Source: Sphingobium sp. Cam5-1
Lineage (GTDB): Bacteria; Pseudomonadota; Alphaproteobacteria; Sphingomonadales; Sphingomonadaceae
Direction: 5' to 3'
Length of the DNA: 64,000 nt
NCBI RefSeq assembly: GCF_015693305.1
Contig: NZ_CP065138.1
Coordinates: 1,736,001 to 1,800,000, forward strand
This document shows, in pieces, positions 9,406 to 18,275 of the stretch (positions within the stretch are counted from its first letter, which is position 1; every line of letters begins with the position of its first letter). A program made the position numbers and the translations under genes. A model generated the notes under the pieces. The model did no database searches, was not told the origin of the DNA, and saw only the letters and a program-made list of their open reading frames with translations.

Positions 9406-10599
9406 CTATGCCGCTGAAGCCTCCGCGAAGCTGCGGGCACCAGCGGACAGCTTTTCGATGCATTCGGCGACATGCTTCTCGTCAATGATGAGCGGCGGCA
9501 GGATGCGGACGACATTCTGCCCCGCCGACACCACCAGCAACCCATGATTGTCGCGCAGATGAGCCACGAACTCGCGCGCGTCGCTGCTGTCCTTGAGTTT
9601 GACGCCGAGCATCAGGCCAAGGCCGCGCACATCCTCGAACATGTCGTGGTTGGGGATAAGCTGCTCCAACGCCGAACGCAGGCGCGCACCAATGCTGTTC
9701 ACATGATCGAGGAAGCCTTCGCCCAGCACTTCGTCCAGGACAGTCAGGCCGACCGCCATGGCGAGCGGGTTGCCGCCATAGGTGGAGCCATGGGTGCCGA
9801 ACACCATGCCCTTGGCCGCTTCCTCCGTCGCGAGGCAGGCGCCGAGCGGGAAGCCCGCGCCGATGCCCTTGGCGACGGCCATGATGTCGGGGTTCACGCC
9901 ATATTGCTCATGGGCGAAGAAGGTGCCGGTGCGGGCATAGCCGCACTGCACCTCGTCCAGGATCAGCAGCATGCCCTTTTCGTCGCACAGCTTGCGCAGG
10001 CCGGCGAGGAACTCTTGGGTCGCGGGCGTCACGCCGCCTTCGCCCTGCACGGTTTCGACGAGGAAACCGGCCGTGTTCTCATCGACGGCAGCGGCGGCAG
10101 CTTCCAGATCGTTGAACGGCACGACGGTGAAGCCGGGCAGAAGCGGTTCGAAGCCGTCGCGCATCTTGGGCTGGCTGGTGGCCGAAATGGTCCCCAGCGT
10201 CCGACCGTGGAAGGCGTTGTCGAAGCTGATGATGTTGTGGCGATGCGCCTCGCCATTGGCATAATGGTAGCGGCGCGCGGTCTTGATCGCGCATTCGACC
10301 GCCTCAGCGCCCGAATTGGTGAAGAAGACCGTGTCGGCGAAAGTCGAATCGACCAGACGCTGCGCGAATTTCTCGCCGAGCGGCATGCCGTAGAGGTTCG
10401 ACGTGTGCATCAGCGTCGCGGCCTGATCCGCGATCGCCTTCACCAGCCTCGGGTGACCATGGCCGAGCAGGTTGACCGCGATGCCGCTGGCGAAGTCGAG
10501 ATAACGCTCGCCACGCTCGCCGATCAGATAGCAGCCCTCGCCTCGGACCGGGCGGACATCGCACCGGGGGTAAACGGGCATGAGCGGCGTAATCGACAT
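9406..10599 (-). CDS. argD: Acetylornithine/succinyldiaminopimelate aminotransferase
   Basis: PLP-dependent aminotransferase of arginine (and possibly lysine) biosynthesis. 397 aa. Seen: FASGIAVNLLGHGHP near the N-terminus, FFTNSGAEAVECAIK, FHGRTLGTISAT, LILDEVQCGYARTGTFFAHE (PLP-contacting Asp), and AVAKGIGAGFPLGA with the catalytic lysine. It heads the argD-argF group; a terminator hairpin sits 46 bp before its start and separates it from the flagellar genes upstream. Confidence 0.96.
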   Translation of the reverse strand: MSITPLMPVYPRCDVRPVRGEGCYLIGERGERYLDFASGIAVNLLGHGHPRLVKAIADQAATLMHTSNLYGMPLGEKFAQRLVDSTFADTVFFTNSGAEAVECAIKTARRYHYANGEAHRHNIISFDNAFHGRTLGTISATSQPKMRDGFEPLLPGFTVVPFNDLEAAAAAVDENTAGFLVETVQGEGGVTPATQEFLAGLRKLCDEKGMLLILDEVQCGYARTGTFFAHEQYGVNPDIMAVAKGIGAGFPLGACLATEEAAKGMVFGTHGSTYGGNPLAMAVGLTVLDEVLGEGFLDHVNSIGARLRSALEQLIPNHDMFEDVRGLGLMLGVKLKDSSDAREFVAHLRDNHGLLVVSAGQNVVRILPPLIIDEKHVAECIEKLSAGARSFAEASAA

Positions 10600-10644
10600 G
10601 GTGGCCCTCCCTTCGCTGGGGCTGATGAAAAAGTCTCAAAACGC

Positions 10645-10670
10645 AAAAAGGCGGCCCCCGCCGGGCCGCC
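10645..10670 (-). terminator. Terminator at the end of the long flagellar run
   Basis: On the minus strand: an 8-bp stem GGCGGCCC/GGGCCGCC with a 5-nt loop, followed by TTTTT. It lies 67 bp after the fliS stop and 46 bp before argD, so it should end the fli transcript; being this close to argD it could also work as an argD leader attenuator. Confidence 0.8.
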
Positions 10671-10736
10671 CTTTGCGAGCGTCGCCTATACTAGCGCCGC
10701 CGGGGTGGTGCAAGTGCGCTGTGGAGGCGCCAGCCC

Positions 10737-11135
10737 TTACCCGATCTGGTTCCAGGCGTCGGCGATTTCCGCGATGATGTCGCGGGCCTGCTCTGCATGA
10801 TCGGCCGAGCGTTCCTTGGCGCTGAGCAGCAGCAGACGGCGCGCTTCGCGGTAGATTTGGGCGAGACCCATGGCGATGTCGCCGCCCTTGTCGAAGTCGA
10901 GACTGGATTCGAGCGCGATGAGGATCGACATGGCGCGCGCCTGCTTGTCGGAAACCTTGAGACGATCGTTGTTGCGTTCGGCGAGCGCGGTGGCTTCCAG
11001 CGCGATCAGCAGTTCGTCGAACAGCACCTTGACCAGCGCATGGGGTGTCGCGCCTTCGATCCGGCTGCCCGAATGCACCGCCGCATAGCCGCGCGCCGCG
11101 CGATTGCCTGCATAGCCCTGTTGAGAGTAGAACAT
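10737..11135 (-). CDS. fliS: Flagellin export chaperone FliS
   Basis: Small helical cytoplasmic chaperone (132 aa) that binds the C-terminus of flagellin and prevents early polymerisation. Seen: start MFYSQQGYAGNRAARGYAAVH, then TPHALVKVLFDELLIALEATA and the helix ARAMSILIALESSLDFDKGGDIAMGLAQIYREARRLL split by loops, as in FliS. Located 18 bp after fliD in the same direction, the usual pairing. Probably served by the sigma-28 promoter in front of fliD as well as read-through from the large operon. Confidence 0.93.
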   Translation of the reverse strand: MFYSQQGYAGNRAARGYAAVHSGSRIEGATPHALVKVLFDELLIALEATALAERNNDRLKVSDKQARAMSILIALESSLDFDKGGDIAMGLAQIYREARRLLLLSAKERSADHAEQARDIIAEIADAWNQIG

Positions 11136-11153
11136 CTTACCTGACCCCTGTTA

Positions 11154-12560
11154 TCAATTATCGCTCTTGGTCCACATGGCGACCTGCTGTTCCAGATAGT
11201 TCTGCGTCGCCTTGAAGGCCGCCAGACGCTTGTCCATTTCCGAATAAACCTTCGAAAGCTGCGCCTGATAGTCGGTCATCTGGTCGTTCAGCTTTTCCAG
11301 CTGCGCGGTCAGCGCCTCGCCCAGCTTTTCATATTTGCTCTTCGCCGTGGCCAGCGGCCCGTCCGTCTGCTGGATCTTGTCGCGCACGCTGTCCATCAGA
11401 CCAGCGAGGCCGGGCTTCGTGTCCGACTTGACCGCCGGGTTCAGCATCTGGGTGATCCCGGCGGGGTCGGCGAGAAGCGCCTTGTCGAGCATGGCAGTGT
11501 CCAGCTTCAGCGTGCCGTCGCGATTGGTGCTGACACCGATGGACGACAGCGTCGTGTAGGTTCCCGTGGGCGCCAGCACGGCCGACGTCATCTGCGACAG
11601 CTGCCGCTTCATGTCGCGGATCGATGCCTCGCCGTTCAACGCGCCCGCGCTGGACGAGTCGCCCCCAGCCGCCGTGGCGGTGTTCAACGCCTTCATCAGC
11701 GTATTATAGGCATCGACGAACTCGACCATCAGGTCGCGCATCGACGTGGTCGGCTCGGTCGTCGCCAGCGTGACGTTGGTGCCCGGCGCGGCCTTGTTCA
11801 GGTCGATGCGCAGGTTGGCGATGGCGGTGTCGATCGTGTTGCTGCTATAATGCTGCTCGACGCCGTCCAGAAAGATGATCGAATCCTTGGCCTGCACCTG
11901 ACGCGTCATCCCGCCGGTCGCGCCATCCCATGTGAAGGCGTCGAGCGCCGCGTTTGCAGGCGAAGAGGTGTTGGTGAAGGTAAAGCTGTTCGCGTCGCCC
12001 GTCGCGCCCTTCATCACCAGGCGCGTGCCCTGATTGTCGGTGATGACGCTGGCGCTGACGCTTGTCCCGGCTGCGTTGATCGCGGCGGCAAGATCGGCAT
12101 AGGTCGCACCCGCACCCAGCGTGATGGGGACAGCGGCGCCCGTGCCCACTGTCAGCGAGAAGCTGCCCGCGCCAAGCACGGTGGCGGCGGTTGCGCCTGA
12201 ATCGGGCGCCGACGCAATCGTCTGCGCAGAAGCAAGCTGCTGCACCTGAAGCTGCGCTGGCAGCTTTGGCACGCCGCCCGGCAGCAGGCTGACGGCCGCG
12301 ATGCTGGGATCATTGGAAGCGGGCGAACCCGCGAAACCCGTTCCGGCGAGCAGGCTGTTCAGCGCGTTGGCAAAAGTATCGAGCGAGCTGGAGGCCGATG
12401 CGAGCGCCGAAATCCGTGCATTGTTGGTGGTCTGGCGATCGGTGATGACCTTTTGCTTCGGGTCGCGGGCGGCGCTCACCAGGCTGGTGACCAGCGCTCC
12501 GGTATCGATGCCGGACCCAATGCCGAGCGCTGTTGAAATGCTGCTGCTTACCGAGGTCAT
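11154..12560 (-). CDS. fliD: Flagellar filament-capping protein FliD
   Basis: 468-aa cap protein that catalyses flagellin folding at the filament tip; exported by the flagellar type III system. Seen: N-terminal ALGIGSGIDTGALVTSLVSAARDPKQ (the FliD N-domain, coiled-coil forming), a central Ala/Thr-rich variable part, and the C-terminal coiled coil LGEALTAQLEKLNDQMTDYQAQL followed by LAAFKATQNYLEQQVAMW, near-invariant in the family. A sigma-28 promoter lies immediately upstream. Confidence 0.95.
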   Translation of the reverse strand: MTSVSSSISTALGIGSGIDTGALVTSLVSAARDPKQKVITDRQTTNNARISALASASSSLDTFANALNSLLAGTGFAGSPASNDPSIAAVSLLPGGVPKLPAQLQVQQLASAQTIASAPDSGATAATVLGAGSFSLTVGTGAAVPITLGAGATYADLAAAINAAGTSVSASVITDNQGTRLVMKGATGDANSFTFTNTSSPANAALDAFTWDGATGGMTRQVQAKDSIIFLDGVEQHYSSNTIDTAIANLRIDLNKAAPGTNVTLATTEPTTSMRDLMVEFVDAYNTLMKALNTATAAGGDSSSAGALNGEASIRDMKRQLSQMTSAVLAPTGTYTTLSSIGVSTNRDGTLKLDTAMLDKALLADPAGITQMLNPAVKSDTKPGLAGLMDSVRDKIQQTDGPLATAKSKYEKLGEALTAQLEKLNDQMTDYQAQLSKVYSEMDKRLAAFKATQNYLEQQVAMWTKSDN

Positions 12561-12580
12561 CGTCCGTCCTTTCGAGGATG

Positions 12581-12607
12581 AGAACGGCTCTAGGACGAAG
12601 ACCTTTA
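12581..12607 (-). promoter_or_regulatory. Candidate sigma-28 (FliA) promoter for fliD-fliS
   Basis: On the minus strand: TAAA (12607-12604), exactly 15 nt, then GCCGTTCT (12588-12581). This matches the flagellin-gene promoter in this window (TAAA-N15-GCCGTTAT) and the general sigma-28 pattern TAAA-N15-GCCGATAA. It ends about 20 bp before the fliD start codon. Confidence 0.7.
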
Positions 12608-12654
12608 GGAATGATTTTCATGGGGTCAGGAAGATCGCGCGCGGCGATCTTTCC

Positions 12655-13110
12655 TCAACCCTCGATTGAAAGCAGCTGATCCACCGTGCCACGGCGCAGA
12701 TGCGCCTGCGCGGCATGGGCATAGCTTGCCTGCTCGGCAATGCGTTTGCCCAAGGTGACGGCGCTTTCGACCACTTCCTTCGACGCGGGCGGCAACGGCA
12801 CCAGGATCATCGGTGTGGGCAGCAGCGATTGAATTTCGGCCTCAGCCCCTTCAACCGTGGGCCCGGCCGAGGTCGATCGCAGTTGTGCCAGGATGTCGGC
12901 CACGCGGGCATGCACCCTGGCATATTCCGCCGCGCTGGCGAGATCATTTTCGGACAGAGTGGAGTGCGGGTCGCCGCTCTGGGGCTTGCTCGCATGCGGA
13001 TCGACGCCTTGCTGGGCTGCAATGGGCTGGACTGCGGGCACGGCCGAAGGCGTTCGGGATGATGCCCGATCAACCTGCGTTAAGTCGCTCCGTGAAACAT
13101 ACTCGTTCAT
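12655..13110 (-). CDS. Unrecognised flagellar-operon protein
   Basis: 151-aa soluble protein encoded between flhB and fliD. The first 50 residues are polar and rich in Ser, Pro and Gln and look disordered; the remainder (LASAAEYARVHARVADILAQL, then GKRIAEQASYAHAAQAHLRR) looks helical. No membrane segment, signal peptide or family motif was seen, and it does not match FlaG or FliT well enough to name. The position suggests an accessory flagellar role such as a chaperone, but that is inference only. It starts at ATG 13110, 79 bp after flhB. Confidence 0.65.
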   Translation of the reverse strand: MNEYVSRSDLTQVDRASSRTPSAVPAVQPIAAQQGVDPHASKPQSGDPHSTLSENDLASAAEYARVHARVADILAQLRSTSAGPTVEGAEAEIQSLLPTPMILVPLPPASKEVVESAVTLGKRIAEQASYAHAAQAHLRRGTVDQLLSIEG

Positions 13111-13189
13111 GACGCACCATCCTAATGCGTCCCCATGAATATATTACGGCCAGCAATACCTAAGATTTAGTTCACCTTGAGAATTTTGT

Positions 13190-14326
13190 TCAGAGCTTCT
13201 GGCCATCGGCATCGAAGCGCAGATCGTCGGGCACGCTGATGAAGGGCCGATCAATCTCGCTCGCCATCCGGTTTTCCACGCGGAAGACGAAGGCAAGGAC
13301 GGTCGCGACCGCCATGTAGAGGCCTTCATTGACGATCTGCCCGGCGCGTGAGGTGAAGTAGATGGCGCGGGCAAGGTCGGGATATTGCAGGACGGTGACA
13401 CCATTTTGGTCGGCCAGCTCGCGAATGGCGGCGGCGATCGCGTCGCAGCCCTTCGCGACCACGACTGGCGCCGCGTCCTGCCCCGGCTTGTAGCGCAGGG
13501 CGACGGCGAAGTGTGTCGGGTTGGTGATGATGACGCTGGCTTCGGCCACGGCCTTGCGCGTCGATCCGCTCAGCACCTCGAACTGGCGGCGGCGGATATG
13601 GCCCTTCAGCTCCGGCGAGCCTTCGCTTTCCTTATGCTCGTCCTTGATGTCCTGCTTGCTCATGCCGAGGCGCTTGGACCGCTGCATGATCTGGGCGGGC
13701 ACATCGATGCCAGCGATCAGGAACAGGCCGCCCGCCATGATGAGGCAGGTCATGATGAACATGTTGCCGAGGTCGGACATGGCAGGCGCGAGGCCCTGCG
13801 AGCCGAGGCCGATGATGGCGGTCAGCCGGTCCCAGATTAGCCAGACGCCGATCGCTCCGAGCAGCGTGACCTTGGCGACCGACTTCATCAGTTCGATCAG
13901 GCCCTGCATGCCGAACATACGCTTGAGGCCCGCCGCCGGATTGAGCTTCGACGCCTTGGGCGCGAAGGCGCCGGGGCGGAAGCCGAGCGAGCCGAGGATG
14001 GCTGGCCCGGCGATCGCGGCGAGCGTCGTCGCGAGCAATATGCCGCCGACCGGCAGGGCGATGCCGGTGAGCAGGCTCATGCCACGCGCGGCAGGCGCAA
14101 AATCGGTAATGTCCTCTCGGCGGAAACGCAGCGCCTCGATCAGCATCTGCGACAGGGATTCGACGACGGACGGCCCTGTCACCGCGATCCAGCCAATGCC
14201 CGCCATCACGACAAGCGCGGTTGCGAGTTCCTTGGACTGGAGGATGTCGCCCTTCTTGGCCGCATCCTGCAATTTCTTTTGTGTTGGCTTTTCGGTCTTT
14301 TCGCCGCCGCCATTATCGCCCGCCAT
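13190..14326 (-). CDS. flhB: Flagellar export switch protein FlhB
   Basis: 378-aa inner-membrane component of the flagellar type III export gate that switches specificity from rod/hook to filament substrates. Seen: N-terminal GGGEKTEKPTQKKLQDAAKKGDILQSKEL, four hydrophobic segments over about residues 30-210, and the autocleavage motif NPTH in IITNPTHFAVALRY with the C-terminal cytoplasmic domain beyond it. It directly follows fliR (1-bp gap) as usual. Confidence 0.96.
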   Translation of the reverse strand: MAGDNGGGEKTEKPTQKKLQDAAKKGDILQSKELATALVVMAGIGWIAVTGPSVVESLSQMLIEALRFRREDITDFAPAARGMSLLTGIALPVGGILLATTLAAIAGPAILGSLGFRPGAFAPKASKLNPAAGLKRMFGMQGLIELMKSVAKVTLLGAIGVWLIWDRLTAIIGLGSQGLAPAMSDLGNMFIMTCLIMAGGLFLIAGIDVPAQIMQRSKRLGMSKQDIKDEHKESEGSPELKGHIRRRQFEVLSGSTRKAVAEASVIITNPTHFAVALRYKPGQDAAPVVVAKGCDAIAAAIRELADQNGVTVLQYPDLARAIYFTSRAGQIVNEGLYMAVATVLAFVFRVENRMASEIDRPFISVPDDLRFDADGQKL

Positions 14327-14327
14327 G

Positions 14328-15110
14328 TCAGCGGCCCTCCGCGATCGACTGGGCCTGATCGAGGCCAGCCTTGAGCGCGGCGGTCAGCCCCTCGCCCATG
14401 ACGGGCGCGGCGACAGCGAGCAGGATGAGGCCCGCCATGACGGCGACCGGCATGCCCACGGCGAACAGGTTGAGCGAGGGCGCGCTGCGGGCGAGCATGC
14501 CCATGATGATCTGCACGAGGATCAGCGCGAAGCCGACCGGCAGCGCGACGGTCACGCCCGCTCCGAGCAGGGAGCCGCCGAACTGGACGAGGTGCCAGAC
14601 CGCATCATTGCTCAGCATTGCGTCGCCCGGCGGCAGCGCCTTGTAACTTTGCACCACGAAGCTGGCGAGCATCAGGTGGCCGTCCATGCCGAGCAGCAGG
14701 AAGGTGGCGAGGATGGACAGGAATGTGCCGACCGCCTGCGTATGCTGGCCCGAGGAAGGATCGACCATGGCCGCGAAGTTGAGGCCCATGGCGTTGCCGA
14801 TCGTCTCCCCCGCGACGAAGGCGGCGGCATAACCGATCTGCACCGCAAACCCCATGGCGAGGCCCGCCAGCACCTCGCCCGCGACCAGCATGACGCCTGC
14901 GAAACTGGCCACGCCGTCCTGCGGCAGCTGGATGGTGACGCTGTTGAGGGCGGCCATGCCAAGGGCAAGCGACAGGATGAAGCGCAGCGGCAGCGGCACG
15001 GAAGGCGCGCCAAACACGGGCGCCGCGATGAAGGCCGCGCCCGGACGGATCATGGCGATCAGCCAGATCCACAGCTGCGTCTCCACATTCGCGAAGCCCG
15101 GTGCGATCAT
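14328..15110 (-). CDS. fliR: Flagellar export gate protein FliR
   Basis: 260-aa multipass protein of the export gate, which assembles with FliP and FliQ into the secretion pore. Seen: about six hydrophobic segments, the VETQLWIWLIAMIRPGAAFIAAPVFG start, and a SLNLFAVGMPVAVMAGLILLAV segment resembling the conserved PQMNVFxxGxP region. It overlaps fliQ by 4 bp and is followed by flhB. Confidence 0.94.
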   Translation of the reverse strand: MIAPGFANVETQLWIWLIAMIRPGAAFIAAPVFGAPSVPLPLRFILSLALGMAALNSVTIQLPQDGVASFAGVMLVAGEVLAGLAMGFAVQIGYAAAFVAGETIGNAMGLNFAAMVDPSSGQHTQAVGTFLSILATFLLLGMDGHLMLASFVVQSYKALPPGDAMLSNDAVWHLVQFGGSLLGAGVTVALPVGFALILVQIIMGMLARSAPSLNLFAVGMPVAVMAGLILLAVAAPVMGEGLTAALKAGLDQAQSIAEGR

Positions 15111-15379
15111 TGCAGCAGGTCCGGGATGCGTTCAAATATCTCGCGGGTGAAATCGGCGATCAGGACAAGGATCGACCCACCGAACAGCACCAGCATCGCG
15201 CCGACGACGATGATCTTGGGGATGAAGCTCAACGTCTGTTCGTTGATGGAGGTCGCGGCCTGCACCATGCCGATGAGGACGCCTGCGATAAGCGCGGGGA
15301 TCAGGATCGGCGCGGCGGCCAGCGCCGTGATCCAGAGCGCCTGTTGGGCGAGGCCCATGAAGAAGTCGGCGTTGTCCAC
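15107..15379 (-). CDS. fliQ: Flagellar export gate protein FliQ
   Basis: 90-aa protein with two transmembrane hairpin helices, a subunit of the FliPQR export pore. Seen: ALWITALAAAPILIPALIAGVLIGMVQAATSINEQTL split between the two helices, with the conserved QAATxINEQTLSFIPK link. The length is usual. A long family A repeat separates it from fliP, so the fliP-fliQ gap (143 bp) is much wider than in most operons. Confidence 0.95.
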   Translation of the reverse strand: MDNADFFMGLAQQALWITALAAAPILIPALIAGVLIGMVQAATSINEQTLSFIPKIIVVGAMLVLFGGSILVLIADFTREIFERIPDLLQ

Positions 15380-15401
15380 CTTCTATCCCCGTCCCAAGAA
15401 G

Positions 15402-15502
15402 CCGTTCGGGCTGTCCGAACGAGTCACTCGCCTCGTTCGAATGTCGAAGCCCTTTCCTTCTTCAAAAGAAGAGAAGCCCTTCGACAAGCTCAGGGCGAAC
15501 GG
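15402..15502. repeat. Palindromic repeat, family A, copy 3 (long variant)
   Basis: 101 bp. The outer arms match the other copies, but inside the left arm the AGCC of the consensus is replaced by about 28 bp containing its own hairpin (CGAACGAG 15416-15423 pairing with CTCGTTCG 15432-15439). It lies in the fliP-fliQ gap. Confidence 0.85.
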
Positions 15503-15522
15503 TGGAGAGGAAATTGCCTTGC

Positions 15523-16413
15523 TCACGTCGCAAACGATCCCGCCAGCGACCCCATGGTCAGCGCCCACCCATCGACCAGCACGAACAGCAGCAGCTTGAA
15601 CGGCATGGAGATGATCGTCGGCGACAACATCATCATGCCGAGCGCCATCAGCGTGGAGGCGACGACAAGGTCGATGATGAGAAACGGCAGGAAGATCATG
15701 AAGCCGATCTGAAATGCCGTCTTAAGCTCCGACGTCACGAAAGCAGGCAGCAGGATCGAGAAGGGAATGTCCGCAGGCGAGCGGAAAGTAGGCGCTTCGG
15801 CAAGATTAGCGAACAGCTTGAGGTCGGTTTCGCGCGTCTGCTTGGTCATGAAGCCGTGCAGCACCTTGCCCGAGCGGCCGACCGCTTCCTCGATGCTGAT
15901 CTGTCCTTTGCCATAGGGGTCGAAGGCCTGCGCGTTGATCTGGTCGATCGCGGGGCGCATCACGAAGAGCGAGAGGAAGAGCGAGAGGCCGACCAGCACC
16001 TGATTGGGCGGGGTCTGTTGCAGCCCGAGCGCCTGGCGCAGCAGCGACAGAACGATGATGATGCGGGTGAAGCTGGTCATCATGAGCACGAGCGACGGCA
16101 GAACCGACAGCAGGCTCATGAGGACGAGGATTTGCAGCGATAGCGACAGCGAACGGCCGTCGCCCGAAATCGCGCCCATCGCCTTGGTCAGCGCGCCGCC
16201 ATTATCGACGGGAGCGGCGGGGGCGGCGGCTTGGGCCAGCGCGGGAGTCGTTAAGAACAACCAAGACAGCAGCCCTGCGACCAGAAGGGCGATCACCAGA
16301 CGCCCTGACACCCGTTCGGGCTGAGCTTGTCGAAGCCCTTCACTTCTTAAAGAGAAGGGATGCCCTTCGACAGGCTCAGGGCGAACGGAGGGGAGAAGCT
16401 CAGCGCCCCGCAC
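15523..16413 (-). CDS. fliP: Flagellar export gate protein FliP, with a repeat-encoded N-terminus
   Basis: Core pore-forming subunit of the flagellar type III gate. Up to 296 aa from GTG 16413. Seen: a signal-peptide-like segment ([22 protein letters not shown]), then the family core [40 protein letters not shown], the LKLFA region and the C-terminal [20 protein letters not shown] block. Residues about 9-35 (VRPEPVEG... RQAQPER) are translated from a family A repeat. Alternative GTG starts at 16311 and 16296 lie after the repeat and would give a normal signal peptide, but lack a good ribosome site except a weak AGGG before 16296. The true start needs N-terminal data. Confidence 0.92.
   Translation of the reverse strand: MRGAELLPSVRPEPVEGHPFSLRSEGLRQAQPERVSGRLVIALLVAGLLSWLFLTTPALAQAAAPAAPVDNGGALTKAMGAISGDGRSLSLSLQILVLMSLLSVLPSLVLMMTSFTRIIIVLSLLRQALGLQQTPPNQVLVGLSLFLSLFVMRPAIDQINAQAFDPYGKGQISIEEAVGRSGKVLHGFMTKQTRETDLKLFANLAEAPTFRSPADIPFSILLPAFVTSELKTAFQIGFMIFLPFLIIDLVVASTLMALGMMMLSPTIISMPFKLLLFVLVDGWALTMGSLAGSFAT
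16312..16388. repeat. Palindromic repeat, family A, copy 4 (inside the 5' end of fliP)
   Basis: 77-bp copy with both arms. It lies between the GTG at 16413 and the hydrophobic leader of FliP and is in frame with no stop codon. Confidence 0.9.
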
Positions 16414-16666
16414 GATAGGGATCGCCTTCCGCGATCTTTTCGATCCGGCCGCGTGTGACCGATAACAGGATCTTCTTGCCCTCGAACTCCACGACGGCGA
16501 GCTTGCCGAAGGTGCCGAGCGGCAGCGCCTCCAGCATCTTCAGGGACCGGCCGTCCTGCCCCGCCATCATGCCGGGCTGATATTTGCGCCACAGCCACAG
16601 CGCGCCAAAGGCCATCCCGCCAACCAGCGGCAGGAGGATCAGCAGTTTGACGAAGTACCAGAACAT
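16400..16666 (-). CDS. fliO: Flagellar biosynthesis protein FliO
   Basis: 88-aa membrane protein, consistent with FliO, which helps assemble FliP into the export gate. Seen: a single N-terminal transmembrane helix ([19 protein letters not shown]), a basic junction, and a small cytoplasmic domain ([34 protein letters not shown]) typical of short FliO proteins. Weak conservation of the family means that identity rests partly on position between fliN and fliP. Its 3' end overlaps the GTG start assumed for fliP by 14 bp. Confidence 0.8.
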   Translation of the reverse strand: MFWYFVKLLILLPLVGGMAFGALWLWRKYQPGMMAGQDGRSLKMLEALPLGTFGKLAVVEFEGKKILLSVTRGRIEKIAEGDPYRAGR

Positions 16667-16750
16667 GGGGCGCGATCCGCTTTCATGGTTAATCGCCTTT
16701 CCGAATCAGAAAGATCGGCGCGCAGCAAGAGAAAAAGGCATTGATCGCGA

Positions 16751-17089
16751 TCAGCCGCGCCGTTCGACCCCGGCAAGGCGGCTTTCGGCGGCGGCGATAT
16801 CGACGATGCGGATGCCGTAGCGGCCATTCACCGTGACGACCTCGCCCTTCGCGATCAGGGCGCCGTTGACCATGATGTCGAGCAGGTCGTCGGCCTGACG
16901 GTCCAGTTCCACGATGCTGCCTTCGGCCAAGTCCATGACCTCCGCCAGGCGCAGCGAAGTGGAGCCGACCTCCACCGACATGCGGACGGGAATGTCGGCC
17001 AGCAGCCGGAACTGGCGGTTGTTCGCCATGCGGCTCAGCCCTTCTTCGGCAAAGCCGTCAATCCGCGGCGCGTCGCTCATGTCACTCAT
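16751..17089 (-). CDS. fliN: Flagellar motor switch protein FliN
   Basis: 112-aa SpoA-domain protein of the C-ring, needed for torque switching and export. Seen: FRLLADIPVRMSVEVGSTSL, VMDLAEGSIVELDRQADDLLDIMVNGALIAKGEVV split by loops, and the final YGIRIVDI. It overlaps fliM by 4 bp, indicating translational coupling. An 84-bp gap to fliO contains no recognised gene. Confidence 0.95.
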   Translation of the reverse strand: MSDMSDAPRIDGFAEEGLSRMANNRQFRLLADIPVRMSVEVGSTSLRLAEVMDLAEGSIVELDRQADDLLDIMVNGALIAKGEVVTVNGRYGIRIVDIAAAESRLAGVERRG

Positions 17090-17970
17090 TGGTCAGGTCC
17101 CTGTGCTATCTTTTCGATCTGGAATGCGGCGCGGCCGTCCTGCTCGCCGATTGATCCGTGAGCGACGATACGATCGCCCACAATCAGCGGCAGGCTGCGG
17201 CTGATATTTACTGGAATGATGTCGCCGGTCTTCAACTGCATGAGGTCGGCGAGGGAGAGGTTGGGGCGTGCCAGCACGGTTCGGGCAGGCAGGCGGATGT
17301 CGCGCATGCGATTAGCGATGCGCGCCTGCCACACGGGATCGATGCGTTCTTCATCGACCTTGGCCTTGGCGCCCATAAGCGGCTCCACCGCACGCAGCGA
17401 CGAAAGCGGAAACAGCAGGTCGATCGGCCATTCCTGATCGCGCGCGATGCTGAGCATGAAGCGTTGCAGCACCATCTGTTCGCCCGGCTGCGCGGCCGAC
17501 GCGAAGCCGATGCCCGCTTCACGGACGATGAGGCCAATTTCCAGCGGCAGGATATCGGCCCAGCTTTCGACGAGACGTGCGATCACGCCTTCGGAAATAC
17601 GGCTGATCAGGCGGTCCTCGGTCGGCGTGAACTCGCCGCGCGCGGGCAACGGGCGATTGCCGGGGCCGCCATAGAAGCAATCTACCAGGGTCGAGATCAT
17701 GGCCGCGTCCATGCGCAGCAGCATCTGCCCTTTGAGCGGCGTGATGCGATAGACGCCGATGCTGGAAAAGGCGGGCACTTCCGCCGACCATTCGCCGAAA
17801 TCGAGCACCCGCGCGTCGAGCATCGCGATGTGCGGGCGCACGCCGGAGATAGGCTCGATCAAGGCACGCAAACGTCGGCCGAGCTTTTCGCCCAGCCGGT
17901 CTAGTCCGGACAGCAGCTGTGGTGTCTGCGATTCCCCGCGCCCAAGGGCGTAGGTCTGAACGTCGGTCAT
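17086..17970 (-). CDS. fliM: Flagellar motor switch protein FliM
   Basis: 294-aa C-ring protein that receives the chemotaxis signal (CheY-P) and links to FliG and FliN. Seen: the middle CheC-like domain including YRITPLKGQMLLRMD and ISTLVDCFYGG, and the C-terminal SpoA domain (RLPARTVLARPNLSLADLMQL, LKTGDIIPVNI). The extreme N-terminus lacks an obvious classical LSQxEIDALL CheY-binding motif. A strong AGGGGA site precedes ATG 17970. A remnant of the fliL 3' end lies 52 bp upstream, showing where fliL originally joined. Confidence 0.93.
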   Translation of the reverse strand: MTDVQTYALGRGESQTPQLLSGLDRLGEKLGRRLRALIEPISGVRPHIAMLDARVLDFGEWSAEVPAFSSIGVYRITPLKGQMLLRMDAAMISTLVDCFYGGPGNRPLPARGEFTPTEDRLISRISEGVIARLVESWADILPLEIGLIVREAGIGFASAAQPGEQMVLQRFMLSIARDQEWPIDLLFPLSSLRAVEPLMGAKAKVDEERIDPVWQARIANRMRDIRLPARTVLARPNLSLADLMQLKTGDIIPVNISRSLPLIVGDRIVAHGSIGEQDGRAAFQIEKIAQGPDQ

Positions 17971-18022
17971 GATAGTCCCCTGCCCTAGTGGACCGGGGGA
18001 CTTCCCGACCTTTCAGGCACCC

Positions 18023-18056
18023 CTATTGAATAACGAAATTGGTAAAATAAACGTTA
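18023..18056 (-). repeat. Duplicated fliL 3' end (fliM-proximal boundary of the insertion)
   Basis: 34 bp matching the last 34 bp of fliL (19533-19566) at 31 positions. Read in the fliL frame it encodes NVYFTNFVIQ-stop; the three differences (ACC/ACA, GTT/GTG, ATT/ATC) are third-position and synonymous. It lies 52 bp before fliM, a normal operon distance for fliL-fliM, so it is probably the original fliL end or the element's counterpart. Confidence 0.9.
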
Positions 18057-18097
18057 AATCGAATTCTTTAAAAACAGTCACTTAACCCTTTCAGATT

Positions 18098-18133
18098 ATG
18101 CGACATCGCTCTTAAAGCGTTGTTTTATCGCAT
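18098..18133. repeat. Subterminal palindrome at the fliM side of the insertion
   Basis: ATGCGA at 18098-18103 pairs with TCGCAT at 18128-18133; inside is a second small hairpin (CGCT-CTTAA-AGCG). The right half TTTTATCGCATGGA resembles TTTTGTCGCATGGA at the other end of the insertion. Confidence 0.6.
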
Positions 18134-18275
18134 GGAACTCGGGCGCAGCCCGCCTGCTGAAGGGACCACGGTTACCGATTAATTTTCTACGACGCGCACC
18201 TTATTACGAGAAGGTTAGATCCATGAGGCAACAGACAGCGCGTCCGCGAGCTGCGCTTGTATCGAACCCTGGATA

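Noticed and set aside
12724..12741. CGGCAA-TGCGT-TTGCCC resembling the FlbD-type palindrome upstream of fliD
   Set aside because: Lies inside the coding region of the 151-aa gene, with an imperfect arm; fliD already has a sigma-28 promoter.
13521..15599. 692-codon plus-strand open frame opposite flhB-fliR-fliQ
   Set aside because: Low-complexity mirror frame of recognised flagellar genes.
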